64,000 nucleotides of DNA from assembly GCA_030789695.1 (NCBI GenBank), contig CM061142.1:155406714-155470713 (forward strand). The letters run 5' to 3'. The DNA comes from Scilla litardierei. Taxonomy: Eukaryota > Streptophyta > Magnoliopsida > Asparagales > Asparagaceae. A program made the translations under genes and the position numbers. This document shows, one piece after another, positions 34,564-45,251 of this stretch. Positions within the stretch are counted from its first letter, which is position 1. Each line of letters begins with the position of its first letter. The notes under the pieces are model-generated. The model saw only the letters and a program-made list of their open reading frames with translations. It was not told the origin of the DNA and ran no database searches.

Positions 34564-36248
34564 GGATCACTCCATATTTTATACCTTTTTCTGCATATTT
34601 TCATGACATTTTGATCGCCCATATTGCGTTTTTCACGATTATTCGACAATATTGCGATGCTTTTCACTATTTCTTGTTTTTGTCGTATTTCAGGAAATAT
34701 GGAGCGATTTGGAGCGAAAATGAGATTAAATGAGTTTCACGCACTTTGGAGTGTCGCCCACGGCTTATTTGAGGACTTATCAGCGATGGAGGATGAGCAG
34801 AAGAAGAAAGAATTCGACAGGAGCGAAAAGGAAGCAAATAGGAGGAGAAATGAGCTCAGGAGCACATCACTCGGCCGAGCAAGACTGCTCACTCGGTCGA
34901 GTGACGGATCAGATTCGCCCGAGTAGAACGGATACGCAACGAAGATTTCAGACATTCACTCGACCGAGCAAGGATTTCCGTTCGGCCGAGTAAGAAAGTT
35001 CACTCGCCCAAGTCTGTCAGGGAATTCAGATAGAAAAGAGCCAAAGCTACTGGAAAATCTAAGGAAGCTCACTCGGCCGAGCAAGATAGCTACTCGGCCG
35101 AATGAAGAAGCCTACTCGGCCGAGCCACCCCGAGAGACGGACCATGAAAACCCCGAAGTTACTGTTATTTTACAGGGTTTGTCACTCGGGCGAGTGACAA
35201 GGGTCACTCAGCCGAGTGACCCTCTCCGCCTGCTGCTAGGGCTGCGAATTTTGGGCTGCGCAGGGGCAGTTTTGTCACGATTTTTTGGACGATTTTGGCT
35301 TGTATTGAAGCCCTATTTTAACCCTAGTTTTAGGAGAGACTTGAATTATTTTTTAGAGAGTTCTTTTAGGTTTTTGACGGCTACTCTTTGGAGAAATCTC
35401 AGCTGGAAATCATTGGCTACTTCATTGGTGTTCTTTCTTATTAAAAACTCAATTTTTATGAATTGTTTCTCTATTGTAATGAATTGTACCGTGATTATTG
35501 TTGTTATTTCTGAGATTTGCATGATGATTAGTGATTAGTTCCGTTGTTCTAGGGCATAGGGATGAACCCTATGGACCTGATCTTTTGAATTGTGATGAAT
35601 TCATGGATTTGTTGCTAGAATTGATAATGGTTAGGTTGTGATTGATATATTACGAGTAGCTAGGAATTCATATCGATTGGGATTTTCAAGAGATTGGATC
35701 CTAATTGATAGAAAGGCCTAGATATTCAATTTAGATATATAATTGAATTTCTCTAGACTTGGTTTGCAAGAGATTGGACCAAAGCTATGATTTTTAATTA
35801 TAAATCTATACTAATATTCGTTTGCAGGAGATTGGACGAATACGAATTATCATAACCTAGATCGTAGCTTGGGTTTGCACGAGAGTGGGCCTTAACCTAG
35901 GTTTGCTATAGACCAGTAATAGCGCGAGAGCGTGAGCTTGGTTCCACATTAAGTTGCGACTAGTTCACCTAAATTCAAGCTTAGCAACAATGAAATTTAT
36001 GATTCATGAGGATGAGAGACGGTCCGTAGTGGGGATTTCCTATCCCTAGACGTTTTATTATATTGATATTTCTTGCTATTGAATGATTATGACGATACAC
36101 CAAATTACTCTTATTCTCTTGATAGCTAGGTAATTAAAGTGAGATACTGTCAATTGTCCTCCCTGTGTTCGATACCCGCTCGCCACTACACCGTGCGCTT
36201 GTGGTAAAACTACAAGTCGTTTTTCGGGTGTACATCCGGACGCGATCA
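34564..36248 (+). repeat. 5' LTR of Athila element
   Basis: 1685 bp. It begins GGATCACTCC where the partner has TGATCACTCC, and ends GACGCGATCA. It contains CTCGGCCGAGT-type motifs at 34868-35222. Its last 150 bp is homologous, in reverse, to the starts of the LTRs at 8020, 22632 and 28212. Confidence 0.9.
34868..35222. repeat. Palindromic CTCGGCCGAGT array in Athila 5' LTR
   Basis: About twelve copies of CACTCGGCCGAGTGA-like words; the commonest core, CTCGGCCGAG, is a perfect palindrome. Partner array at 45557-45908. Confidence 0.85.
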
Positions 36249-36254
36249 AGTTTT

Positions 36255-36272
36255 TGGCGCCGTTGCCGGGGA
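36255..36272 (+). other. Primer binding site, tRNA-Asp
   Basis: TGGCGCCGTTGCCGGGGA, 6 nt after the LTR, as in the other Athila-like elements here. It is complementary to the tRNA-Asp 3' end. Confidence 0.92.
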
Positions 36273-36425
36273 GCGGCATTTGACAGTGTTCGACTTTTCT
36301 TACCCGGTTATACCTCATTTTTCTTTCTTTCTTTCTTATTCCTTTTTGACTTTGTTTGATGCCCAATTTACGTGCTCCCAGTTTTTTCCATAGTATCTTA
36401 AGCAGGGAACATTGGAGACGTGATC

Positions 36426-36926
36426 ATGAGAACTGAGTCCAGTCTGGAAGATGAGGATTCCTTCGCACTTCTGAAGGAGCTTGTGGATGAGGTCCGAACC
36501 GCAGGGGCTTTTGCCATTAATATCGAGGACCCCATTGAGCAACTATTTGCAAGCTTTGTGATGGATCAAATCTCCCTGGAAGGGACTATCGAGGGCAACA
36601 TCAAGGTTGATGTGAGGGATGGCATGTTACATTTTGAAGACAGTAGATCATGCATCGAAGAGTACTACACTCCTGAGGAGCCCACTTGGCACGTCGAGAT
36701 TCAGGGAAGTACGCTATATGACCCTCTCTCTGATATTTGTGAACTCACTGACACATCCCTTGATCTCAGGTGTGGACCGGAGCAGAGTGGTAACCCCATC
36801 AATGTCAACATAGAGCTGTGCAGTGTCTACTCCGATGCACCGTCCTCACCAAGAAGTGAATCTGAGCCCGTTGTGAGAACCCAGATGTCGCGAAAGAGGC
36901 CAAGCTTTCACAAGAAGAGGAAGTAG
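36426..36926 (+). pseudogene. Truncated ORF before the RT of the Athila element
   Basis: 166 residues from the first ATG (36426). It is acidic, with no Gag capsid core, zinc knuckle or protease DTG. The C-terminus ends in a basic run (SRKRPSFHKKRK). It occupies the space where Gag and protease should lie, so it probably represents the spacer between protease and RT plus deletion scars. The next ORF follows in a different frame 18 bp later. Unrecognised beyond that. Confidence 0.4.
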
Positions 36927-36943
36927 GGGGTACAGCTCCTCCC

Positions 36944-38272
36944 GAGGTAGAACTTAAACAATTACCTCCGAATTTAAGGTACGCTTTCTTGGGTAATAAA
37001 TTGACCTACCCGGTTATTGTTAATGCCCACCTCGACCATGATCAACTTGAAAGACTCTTAGATGTCCTTAAGAGTCACAAGGATGTCATTGGCTACACCA
37101 TCTCTAATCTAAAAGGAATAAGTCCTAGGCTTTGCACGTATAGAATCCACTTAGAAAACACTGAAGCCACCTCCATAGAGCCTCAAAGGCGGTTAAATCC
37201 TAACATGAAGGAGGTGGTTAAGAAGGAAATTCTTAAATTGCTTGAAGCCGACATTATCTATCCTATCTCTGATAGTAAATGGGTTAGCCCAGTTCATGTC
37301 GTCCCCAAAAAAGGAGGGATGGCCGTTATAAAAAACAAAAAGGGAGAACCCATTTCTACACATACTGTCACGGGATGGCGGATGTGTATTGATTATAGGA
37401 AATTAAATAAAGCCACCCGGAAAGACCATTACCCCTTGCCCTTCATTGATCAAATGCTAGAGCGCCTCGCTAAACATAAATTCTTTTGCTATTTGGACGG
37501 GTATGTGGGATTCTTTCAGATCCCTTTGCATGAAGATGACCAAGAAAAGACTACCTTCACGTGTCCTTACAGCATATATGCCTACCGTAGAATGCCCTTT
37601 GGTCTTTGCAATGCTCCCGTCACCTTTCAAAGGTGCATGACATCCATCTTTTCTGATTATATTGAAAATATTATGGAAGTCTATATGGATGATTTTTCTG
37701 TCTATGGAAGTGAGTTTGATTCTTGTTTGGCTAATCTTACTAAAGTTCTTAAAAGATACCAACAAAATAACCTTACTCTTAATTGGGAGAAATGTCATTT
37801 TATGGTCACCGAGGGGATAGTTCCTGGGCACCTTGTTTCATCCAAAGGGATTGAGGTTGATAATGAGAAGATTGAGGTAATCGAGAAACTCCCTCCTCCT
37901 ATTAATATTAAGGGCATTAGAGGGTTTCTTGGTCATGCGGGATTTTACCGTCGCTTTATCAAGGATTTTGCCTTAATTGCCCGACCTCTTATCGCCTTAC
38001 TTGCTAAAGATGCTCCATTTGTCTTTTCAGGAGAATGCTTGCAAGCATTTAATACATTGAAGGAAGCTCTCATTTCCGCTCCCATTATACAACCGCCAGA
38101 CTGGAGCCTTCCCTTCGAGCTTATGTGTGATGCAAGTGACCAAGCAATTGGAGCGAAGCTAGGACAACGGACGGACAAGAAGCTTCATGCAATATTCTAT
38201 GCAAGCAAAACATTGGACGAGGCACAGAAGAATTGCATCACTACCGAGAAAGAGTTCTTGGCGGTAGTCTAG
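36944..38272 (+). pseudogene. Reverse transcriptase of Athila element
   Basis: The frame is open from about 36944; a TTG at 36989 is the first alternative start, so it was translated as part of a longer polyprotein. Numbering from 36989, the first catalytic Asp is D170 in FCYLDGYVGF, followed by MPFGLCNAP at 202-210 and YMDD at 232-235. After that comes the connection region (GFLGHAGFYRRFIKDF), and the RNase H start with [10 protein letters not shown] contains the first RNase H Asp. RT copies the genomic RNA in the virus-like particle. All RT catalytic residues are present. It stops at TAG 38270-38272 inside RNase H, at a position that is normally an aromatic residue. Confidence 0.9.
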
Positions 38273-38592
38273 TCCATCGAGAAGTTTCGCTCCTACCTCC
38301 TCGGATCCAAGGTGATTGTGCACACCGATCATGTGGCATTGAAATATCTATTAAGCAAAAAGGAGCCAAGCCACGATTAATAAGATGGATACTCTTGTTG
38401 CAAGATTTCGACTTGGAGATTAGAGACAAGAAGGGCACGGACAACGTTGTGGCGGATCACTTGTCTAGGCTTGTTCGTGACAAGGAGGATGAAAGCCTAC
38501 CAATCGATGACACTTTTGCCGACGAGAGGCTATTCGCCATAAGACCCGGAGATTATGGAATGCCCACGCAATTATTTGGCTTGTGGGATTAA
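38273..38592 (+). pseudogene. RNase H C-terminal part, frameshifted
   Basis: After the stop at 38272 the same frame continues with a [15 protein letters not shown] segment, holding another RNase H Asp. A frameshift near 38360 moves the remainder ([20 protein letters not shown], then VADHLSRL) into the frame of 38233-38592. This is the expected end of RNase H and the linker to integrase. RNase H would remove the RNA strand; here it cannot be made in one piece. Confidence 0.8.
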
Positions 38593-39113
38593 ACCATGTG
38601 GAATGCCCACGCAACAAAAAAGGAGGTTTATGCATGAAGTCCGAAACTATTTCTGGGAAGATCCGTACCTCTTCAAGATATGCAAGGACGGTATTATACG
38701 GAGGTGTGTTTCCAAGGAGGAAGTCATTTTATAGATAACAAGTTGGAGACCATGTTGAAAAAGTACGGGGTGAATCATAGAATTGGCATGGCATATCACC
38801 CTCAGACGAGTGGACAAGTGGAAGACCCGGAGAGGTGCCTTGGTATGCAGATTTCGTCAATTATTTGGCTTGTGGGATTAAACCATGTGGAATGCCCACG
38901 CAACAAAAAAGGAGGTTTATGCACGAAGTCCGAAACTATTTCTGGGAAGATCCGTACCTCTTCAAGATATGCAATGACGGTATTATACGGAGGTGTGTTT
39001 CCAAGGAGGAATTCATTTTATAGATAACAAGTTTGAGGCCATGTTGAAAAAGTACAGGGTGAATCATAGAATTGGCATGGCATATCACCCTCAGACGAGT
39101 GGACAAGTGGAGG
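38569..39113 (+). repeat. Direct duplication (offset 289 bp) in the integrase region
   Basis: About 255 bp from 38569 recurs from 38858, with about 95% identity by eye, separated by about 35 bp. Both copies run from the TTATTTGGCTTGTGGGATTA segment to GTGGACAAGTGGA. The sequence AGACCCGGAGA occurs at both left junctions, a possible recombination or slippage point. Confidence 0.9.
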
Positions 39114-39700
39114 CGTCGAACAGGGAAATTAAAAAAATTCTAGAAAAGACCGTCGATAGATCTAGAAAAGATTGGTCCATGAAATTGAATGACGCATTAT
39201 GGGCATATCGCACGGCCTTTCGCACTCCCATTGGCACTACACCATATCGACTTGTCTACGGGAAAGCTTGTCACTTGTCGGTAGAGCTGGAACACCGCGC
39301 ATATTGGGCTATCAAGACCTTTAATTATGACTACAAGAGTACGACGGTGAGGCGACTCTTAGACATCAATGATCTTGATGAGATTAGGCGAGATGCTTAT
39401 AAGAGCTCAAGAATTTACAAGAAAAGGACTAGAATCCTCCATGACGCACGCATCACCGTTACGGACTTCAAGGTCGGAGATAAAGTCCTCTTATACAATT
39501 CTAGACTCCGACTCTTCCTCGGAAAGCTAAGATCGTGATGGTCCGGACCATTCACCATTAAGCACATACAACCGGGGGAGCCTTTGAGTTGGAAGGAAAG
39601 GACAGAGCCACATTCAAGGTAAATGGACAACGGCTCAAGCATAATTCCGAAGGAGCCCCTACCGGTGAGGTGAATAGCATATATGTACTCAAGAGGTGAT
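38593..39700 (+). pseudogene. Integrase remnant, core deleted and duplicated
   Basis: The N-terminal approach (a [16 protein letters not shown] segment) jumps directly to [20 protein letters not shown] and [16 protein letters not shown]. The HHCC zinc finger and the parts of the core holding the first two catalytic Asp residues are missing; only the Glu of the SGQVEASN segment remains. The junction occurs twice because of the 289-bp duplication. The C-terminal domain is readable from 38993 to about 39700 (KVGDKVLLY, then FKVNGQRLK after a stop at 39536). Integrase joins the cDNA to the chromosome; this one cannot. Confidence 0.85.
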
Positions 39701-40114
39701 TTTTCATACCTCCTCGATGAGGTGATTGATGAAGCTATCCCACACTCTATTGGCGCCTTACACAATGACGGCCTTAAAGAAGGCCAATCTTCTAGCAATG
39801 GAGAAAAGTTGGAGGACCCTCCGGATGGCTCTATGGGTGATGACAAAGAAGACGACGCTGATGTCGCGACAATAAGGGAGCTATGCAAGCTCTCCATGAC
39901 CAACGATTTGAAGAAAGCTCCGCTGGACGAGAGAACGGCATCACCGGTAAAGAAAAAGATTGGTACAAGCTCTAGCTTGGGGGACTTATCCCCCAACACC
40001 ACCCATGATGAGGGGAAGCCGAAGAATGACCACGAATATCAACAACCAAATCCAAGTGGCCTTCCCGGCAAATTTGACGGGCTCATCTCATATGCGCCAA
40101 ATATCACACGCTAA
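39683..40114 (+). CDS. Hypothetical ORF after integrase
   Basis: A 143-residue, acidic, Ser- and Asp-rich ORF overlapping the very end of the integrase frame and ending just before the GGGAGGCAACCC motif. It could be a C-terminal extension of pol out of frame, or a chance ORF. I do not recognise it. Confidence 0.3.
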   Translation: MYSRGDFSYLLDEVIDEAIPHSIGALHNDGLKEGQSSSNGEKLEDPPDGSMGDDKEDDADVATIRELCKLSMTNDLKKAPLDERTASPVKKKIGTSSSLGDLSPNTTHDEGKPKNDHEYQQPNPSGLPGKFDGLISYAPNITR

Positions 40115-40150
40115 ATGAAAATCATTAGGGGTCGAGCACAAGACCTTAAA

Positions 40151-40177
40151 CGAGCGCTTGTCGGGAGGCAACCCGAT
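40151..40177 (+). promoter_or_regulatory. Athila post-pol motif
   Basis: CGAGCGCTTGTCGGGAGGCA followed by ACCCGAT. A GCGCTT..GGGAGGCAACCC block just after pol is, from memory, a recurrent sequence of Athila-type elements. It is self-complementary in part and may be an RNA structure; its function is not established. Confidence 0.5.
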
Positions 40178-40189
40178 GGTTTTATATTG

Positions 40190-41221
40190 ATTTTAGTTGA
40201 ATTTTCTTCTTTGTTTTAGATTTTTCTTAGTGTTAGAGTCTCGAGTCGATAAAACTCGTGATGACGGGCTCTATTTTTCATGACAGGAGATGGAGAACGA
40301 GAAATCATTCGTATGGAGGATGATCATGGCAAGGGAGAGCGCTCCAAGAACATGCTCAGGCCTTAGAAAGAGGAAGAAACTGATGGGAGCGAGAAAAACA
40401 GAGATTAGAGCAAAAACAGAGAGCCGAGGCTGAAAATTGCAAGCCACTCGACCGAGTGTACATGTCACTCGGCCGAGTAAAGACTCTACTCGGACGAGTA
40501 GAGTACCGATCAGGGAAGATCCTACAGACCCACTCTCTATTATTTTTTGTAGTTTACAGTACTATTGCCACTCGGCTGAATGACTATGTTATTTGCCCGA
40601 TTCATAAATATTGGGAGAATTTGAAAAAATTTTATCGCCGAGCCGTTCAGTCGAGTGAACGCATCACTCGGCCGAGTCGCTACATCCTTATATACGCTGC
40701 AGGCGCAGCGCGATTTTCGAAACCCCAAATTTCCCAATTTCTCTCACCCAACGCCCAAGCCTTTCCAAATTCCCTCGCCCGAACTGCTCGATCCTCGCCT
40801 GAACCACCCGATGCCGGCCGACCGCTGCCTCACCACCGGTCGCCGCCGAGTCCCCGTCGCCGGTCACCGCCGGCGCCGCCGTCCTACGTCGTTTTCGCCT
40901 CCATTATGCCCCAAATTCCATGTTTCTCACCCATTTCTCATATCCGTATGCCAATTGCACCCCAAATTCAAATTAATTCATATATATATCTATTATCCCA
41001 TATCTTCTCCATGTATATTGATTATCATTCGCTGATTTGATTGTTTGTGTTTCAGGTTAGCTTGGGGGAGCTTGGGGGAGTTTCTGGACGCTCCAGAGCT
41101 TGGCGGAGGAGGCGATTTCTTTGCACTCTACATATTTTGCACTCGCGACGTGCTCAGGTATACTCGTTTCATTATATAGCACTTCACATTTTCATTTGGA
41201 TGGGCATGTCTCGCGGTACAG
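40190..41221 (+). other. Leader-like block between pol and third ORF
   Basis: About 1 kb with no convincing ORF. 40444-40680 holds CTCGGCCGAGT-type motifs otherwise found in LTRs. 40730-40910 is rich in CCGCCG and CACCGG words, like a plant gene leader. A pyrimidine-rich tract then ends TTGTTTGTGTTTCAG at about 41056, a good 3' splice site. Together this resembles the 5' untranslated part of a spliced or separately transcribed third ORF (inference). Confidence 0.45.
40444..40680. repeat. CTCGGCCGAGT motifs in Athila internal region
   Basis: At least five copies, including CACTCGACCGAGTG, CACTCGGCCGAGTA and CACTCGGCCGAGTC, outside any LTR. Confidence 0.8.
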
Positions 41222-42213
41222 ATGCCGCCACGCCTTAGGCCATGCACTCAGGAGCCCGCTTCCAAGCGGAAGAATTCAGGTGATCCTGGCTCCTCTTCTG
41301 CTAGGGTAGACTCCCCTCCACCTAGCCCACCATCACCCACACAGCCGCCTCCTACCGCACCCATTCCACCACCGGCACAGCTTGTCCCCGCGTTTGATGC
41401 AATGGGGATTACATTCAGAAATGACGCCCATCGTGCCAGATTTGAGCGTATCTCCCATCGCTCGATCGTACCTACTAGGTCCACGCACGTAGCTGACCTT
41501 GAGCGCATAGGGGTCCTAGAGGGGCTACTCCAGTTATATGGCAACATGGGGTAGCGTGATTTCGTGTCGCTGTCGACGGACACTAACATCCACCCAACAC
41601 TAGAGGTCCTTAGCTCTATTGACCGGACCCCTGGAGGATGCTCCTTTTGCCTGATGGATCAGGAGTGCGAGGTCACTCTTGACATGCTCCGAGCATTCTT
41701 CCAGTGACCCGCCGTCCTGGACCCAGACCGTGCCTACAGCCCCACGCACATCCCACCCCCGTCATTCGACAGCCATGCTTTTTGGACACGGATCACAGGA
41801 TCTCCCCTTGCCTTTGAACCTAGTCGGGCCAAGGCCTCTGTCGTCCTCCACCCGTGCCTCCGAATTGCACAGCGCCTTATGGCGACCCTTTTCTTGCGAG
41901 GTACGAGCCCGATGTGTTGTCGACACCAGAGCTATACATGCTCTACGCGATGACACGTTCCAGGGTCTTTGATGGAGGCGACGTTCTGGTCCCTGCCATA
42001 GAGATTGATATCGTCAGTTGGTATATCGATCGCATCATTATTTCTGTCGACGCTCGGACGCCTATCTGTTGCGGCGGTCTGATTACCCTCTTGGCCCTAT
42101 TATGCGGAGTTGACCTCCCAGCCGGCTTGCTGAGACCACCGGGCTCCACTTCACTCTCCATAGATGTCATGGCCCAGATGAGGATGATGCGTCCTCATGG
42201 TCAGCGCCACTAG
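41222..42213 (+). pseudogene. Third ORF of Athila element (ATHILA ORF-1-like / env-position protein)
   Basis: Starts at ATG 41222 after an Arg- and Pro-rich leader (SPPPSPPSPTQPPPTAP). The conserved part begins near ITFRNDAHRARF, continues through HVADLERIGVLEGLL, and after an in-frame TAG at 41552 reads DMLRAFF, followed by a second TAG (41705). A frameshift near 41860-41890 moves the rest (ELYMLYAMTRSRVFDGGD, then CGGLITLLALLCGVD) to another frame, ending 42213. This order matches the plant ATHILA ORF-1 family (from memory), encoded downstream of pol where retroviruses have env. No signal peptide or membrane segment is visible. The function in the family is unproven. Confidence 0.65.
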
Positions 42214-42390
42214 GTGTGGCTGCACGGTCTCCACGGTGCCGATTACATGATTCTCCCGAGCCCTGCTTGGATGCATATTGGACCTACATGCGGGGAGTGT
42301 ATTCCACCGATGGATCTCCTCATCCCCGCCGCATACGTGCTAGAGCCTGAGGGTGTTTAGCAGGAGCCCCTCATTCCACCACTTGAACCC

Positions 42391-42843
42391 GTGATCCCTC
42401 AGCCTGCAGTTGCTTCGTCTGCACCTCCCGACGCCTCTGTCCACACGTCTGTCAGCGTCAGGAGCACTTTAGCTGAGTCTACCCAGACCACCACCACCAT
42501 TGTGCCCATGTCAATAGATCCCATTTCTGCTGCTAGCCCCGAGCATCCCCCCACCGTAATTGAGTGCGACGAGCATTCTTTTGGTTCCGCGGTCGAGACC
42601 ATATCCTCACTTTTGTTCTTGACTCCTGGGGAGTCATTTTCTGCACATTTCACGACCTTCCCAGTCGTTGACATCACTGTCTCCACCGTCGCTGTATTCT
42701 CGAAGAGTGTCGTGACATATGTCCTCATGTCTGTGTCACTGACCTCTCTAACTGCCTCGTCGCTTGCCACCACTGCCGTTTCTGCTGCTGCTCCTTCCTC
42801 TTCGACCATTCCTGTGTCTCGGCCTCCCACAGAGGCTGAGTGA
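42391..42843 (+). pseudogene. Thr/Ser/Pro-rich tail of the third ORF
   Basis: 150 codons, mostly Thr, Ser, Val, Ala and Pro, downstream of the third ORF, with no domain. It is plausibly the disordered C-terminal tail, followed by more Pro- and His-rich coding-like sequence to about 43200. Codon bias towards simple repeats makes a chance ORF possible. Confidence 0.35.
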
Positions 42844-43517
42844 CACTTAGTGAGCATAGCACCACCTCAACACCCCACTGTTTCACCCATCCTTTACAGT
42901 AGCCGAGCGAGACAGCCCTGCTCTTCACCTGTTCGTCCTGCTCGACCCTCTGCTCCACCTTCCCCTGACACCCTAGTTTAGTACCTCTGTGCTCTTGAGG
43001 GGACGATGAGTGGACTTAGAGCAGATTTTCGGGCTCTCTCCGCTACTGTTAGTGCTGTCCAGACCCGCATCGCATTGCTTTCTGGTATTCAGGCTTGCCT
43101 GAACCAGATTCTTGAGCATTTGCCTCAGCCACCCACCCCCACCCAGTAGCCTCCACGACCACCATCTCCGCCACAGAACAGTGCTGGTGCACCCCCACCC
43201 ACCTAGGCACACACTGGATGCCTTCGATATTTTTGTTGTTGTTATGCTGGATATATTTTCTGATCTGCCGATTTTGCACCCCTCCTCCACGCACGTTTTG
43301 GTCACTTTTTGGTCATATCTGTCTATATCCTTTTGGGAGCGAGGGAGTACTTTTGGAGACACCTATCTGACACTATTTTGATCTCTGTGTGCATCATTTG
43401 CATTCCCATCGCATTTCATTTTTTCCCTTTTTATTTCCTTTTTTATTTTTATTTTCATACATGCATCCTCACCCACCCCACCCACACTTTTTGCCTCTCG
43501 GTGTGCCACACTTTGCA

Positions 43518-43551
43518 CATTGCGGACACTGTGTACTTTAGCTTGGGGGAG
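43518..43551 (+). promoter_or_regulatory. Degenerate internal conserved motif
   Basis: CATTGCGGACACTG followed by TTAGCTTGGGGGAG. It corresponds to the motif at 2807-2840 and 25898-25933, and again lies after the last ORF. Confidence 0.55.
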
Positions 43552-45239
43552 TGAGTTCTCACTCGTTTTTTATTTTTGTAGCCTTTTATTTTCTTTTTCC
43601 CACATTTCTTCGTTTTTACACTTATTTTCACCCACTTTTTCATTTTTTTCCATGCATCATGTTTTCTTACTTTTTGAGTGTGCTGCATTGTACAGTAGTT
43701 TTTATTCCCTTTTATCCTTGTTTCTTTTATCCTTTTGCTAGAGATGAATTTCCTGTGATGATGATGACGTGGTGTTAGCTTATCTCTATATGCATATTAT
43801 CTTGTCATGCCATAGCTTTTATTTCAGATATCATATGCTATGTCTTCTATGCATTTAAGATAGTAACCCGCACTTTCATGTATGTATATGGATGAAATTC
43901 TTTTATTAGCTGAGTCTGATGATTTTTACCGTATACTCTTCATAGAAAACATACCAATCTTCACGCATTGATTGCTTATATCTGGAGTGCTGCTTTCTTT
44001 TTTCTTATATCACTTCTTATTACATGAAAATTGTACGCTTCACTTTCAGGTTGATTGAATGTTTGCTAGGTTGATATAACTGGATTAGTTTACGTTCTGA
44101 GATTAAACTGAGTAAATTACATTACTCTGCTGAAAGTTGTCGTGCACATTCTATAAAGCGGGAGTGTTACATATATTTCTTTCTCCACGTATCTTGAGCA
44201 TTATTTCTATACTTAAAATTATTGGTGAATCTCCCTTTAGCGATTCTTATATTGGCATTTCCCCCCGCTATAAAAATCCATGCTCCATATCCCCAAAATC
44301 AAAAAGAAAAAAAATTTATTCTTGTATATCTTGGGATCACAGTTGTATATATGATTGAAAAAAAAGAAAACAGAAAAAAGAAAAAAAGAGAAGAAAAGAA
44401 AAGAAAAGAGAAAAGAAGCTCATATATGATCTCATTTCCCTCTTTCTCCACTCTTTTATTTTTATTTTTGGAGCTTCAAAAATGGGGAATAAGCTTATTG
44501 ATTTATCTTATGCCACCATGCTTATAGATAAGCTTTGGGGATAGGATCCAATGATGTGTGTGAGAGTGACTACTTGATTGTGCATAACAACCTAAGCTAG
44601 GTAATTTTCTATACTCGGTGAGATTACTAAAAGTTTTTACGAAATCCAGGAATTGAAACTTAGCATGCATTTCATGAAAGCCACACCTTTCTATTCTTAT
44701 TGATCCATATTGTGTGATATCTCTTATACTCCAAATAGAAAGCATTCAATTGAAAAGTGTGTGGTCTATGATTACGTATGCCGCTTTAGATGCTTCTAGA
44801 ATGATTCTGTATATCTCACCAATCTGATGATTAGATGCTTCTAGAATGATTACGTATGCCGCTTTAGATGCTTCTAGAATGATTCAATTGAAAAGTGTGT
44901 AATTTTCTATGCTTCTAGAATGATTACGTATGCCGCTTTAGACGCTTCAGACGATGTTAATTCTAGAATGATTCTGTATTTCATACTATTTTGCTATTCT
45001 TCGGTTTCTAATTTGAATGCATCCATATGATTATGATATCGAGATAAAAATCTTTGGCATGTGTTTTATATTCGACGTATGCTATATGAGTAAGCCAAAC
45101 CCACGTCCTGAGAAAATGATCTAGCACCTCCCTCTTTATTTTCCTTCCTATCTTCTATCTCTTTCATTTTTCCTTTTCTTTATTTTTTCCGTCGGGTTCA
45201 CCTTTTGCTTGTCTTCCGCGAGGACGAGTAAGAGGTAAG
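43552..45239 (+). other. 3' untranslated part of Athila element
   Basis: T-rich then purine-rich low-complexity DNA with no gene. 44340-44420 is almost pure A/G (AAAAGAAAAG words). 44769-44985 holds a triplicated segment. Confidence 0.6.
44769..44985. repeat. Irregular triplication in Athila 3' region
   Basis: GATTACGTATGCCGCTTTAG occurs at 44770, 44848 and 44922, with TGCTTCTAGAATGATT between copies. It looks like replication slippage or template switching. Confidence 0.85.
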
Positions 45240-45251
45240 CTTGGGGGATTT
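45234..45251 (+). other. Polypurine tract of Athila element
   Basis: GGTAAGCTTGGGGGATTT runs directly into the 3' LTR start TGATCACTCC at 45252. Confidence 0.85.

Noticed and set aside
36944..38272. Integrated pararetrovirus (caulimovirid) RT
   Set aside because: It lies between matched LTRs with a tRNA-Asp site and is followed by integrase remnants; no movement or coat protein is seen.
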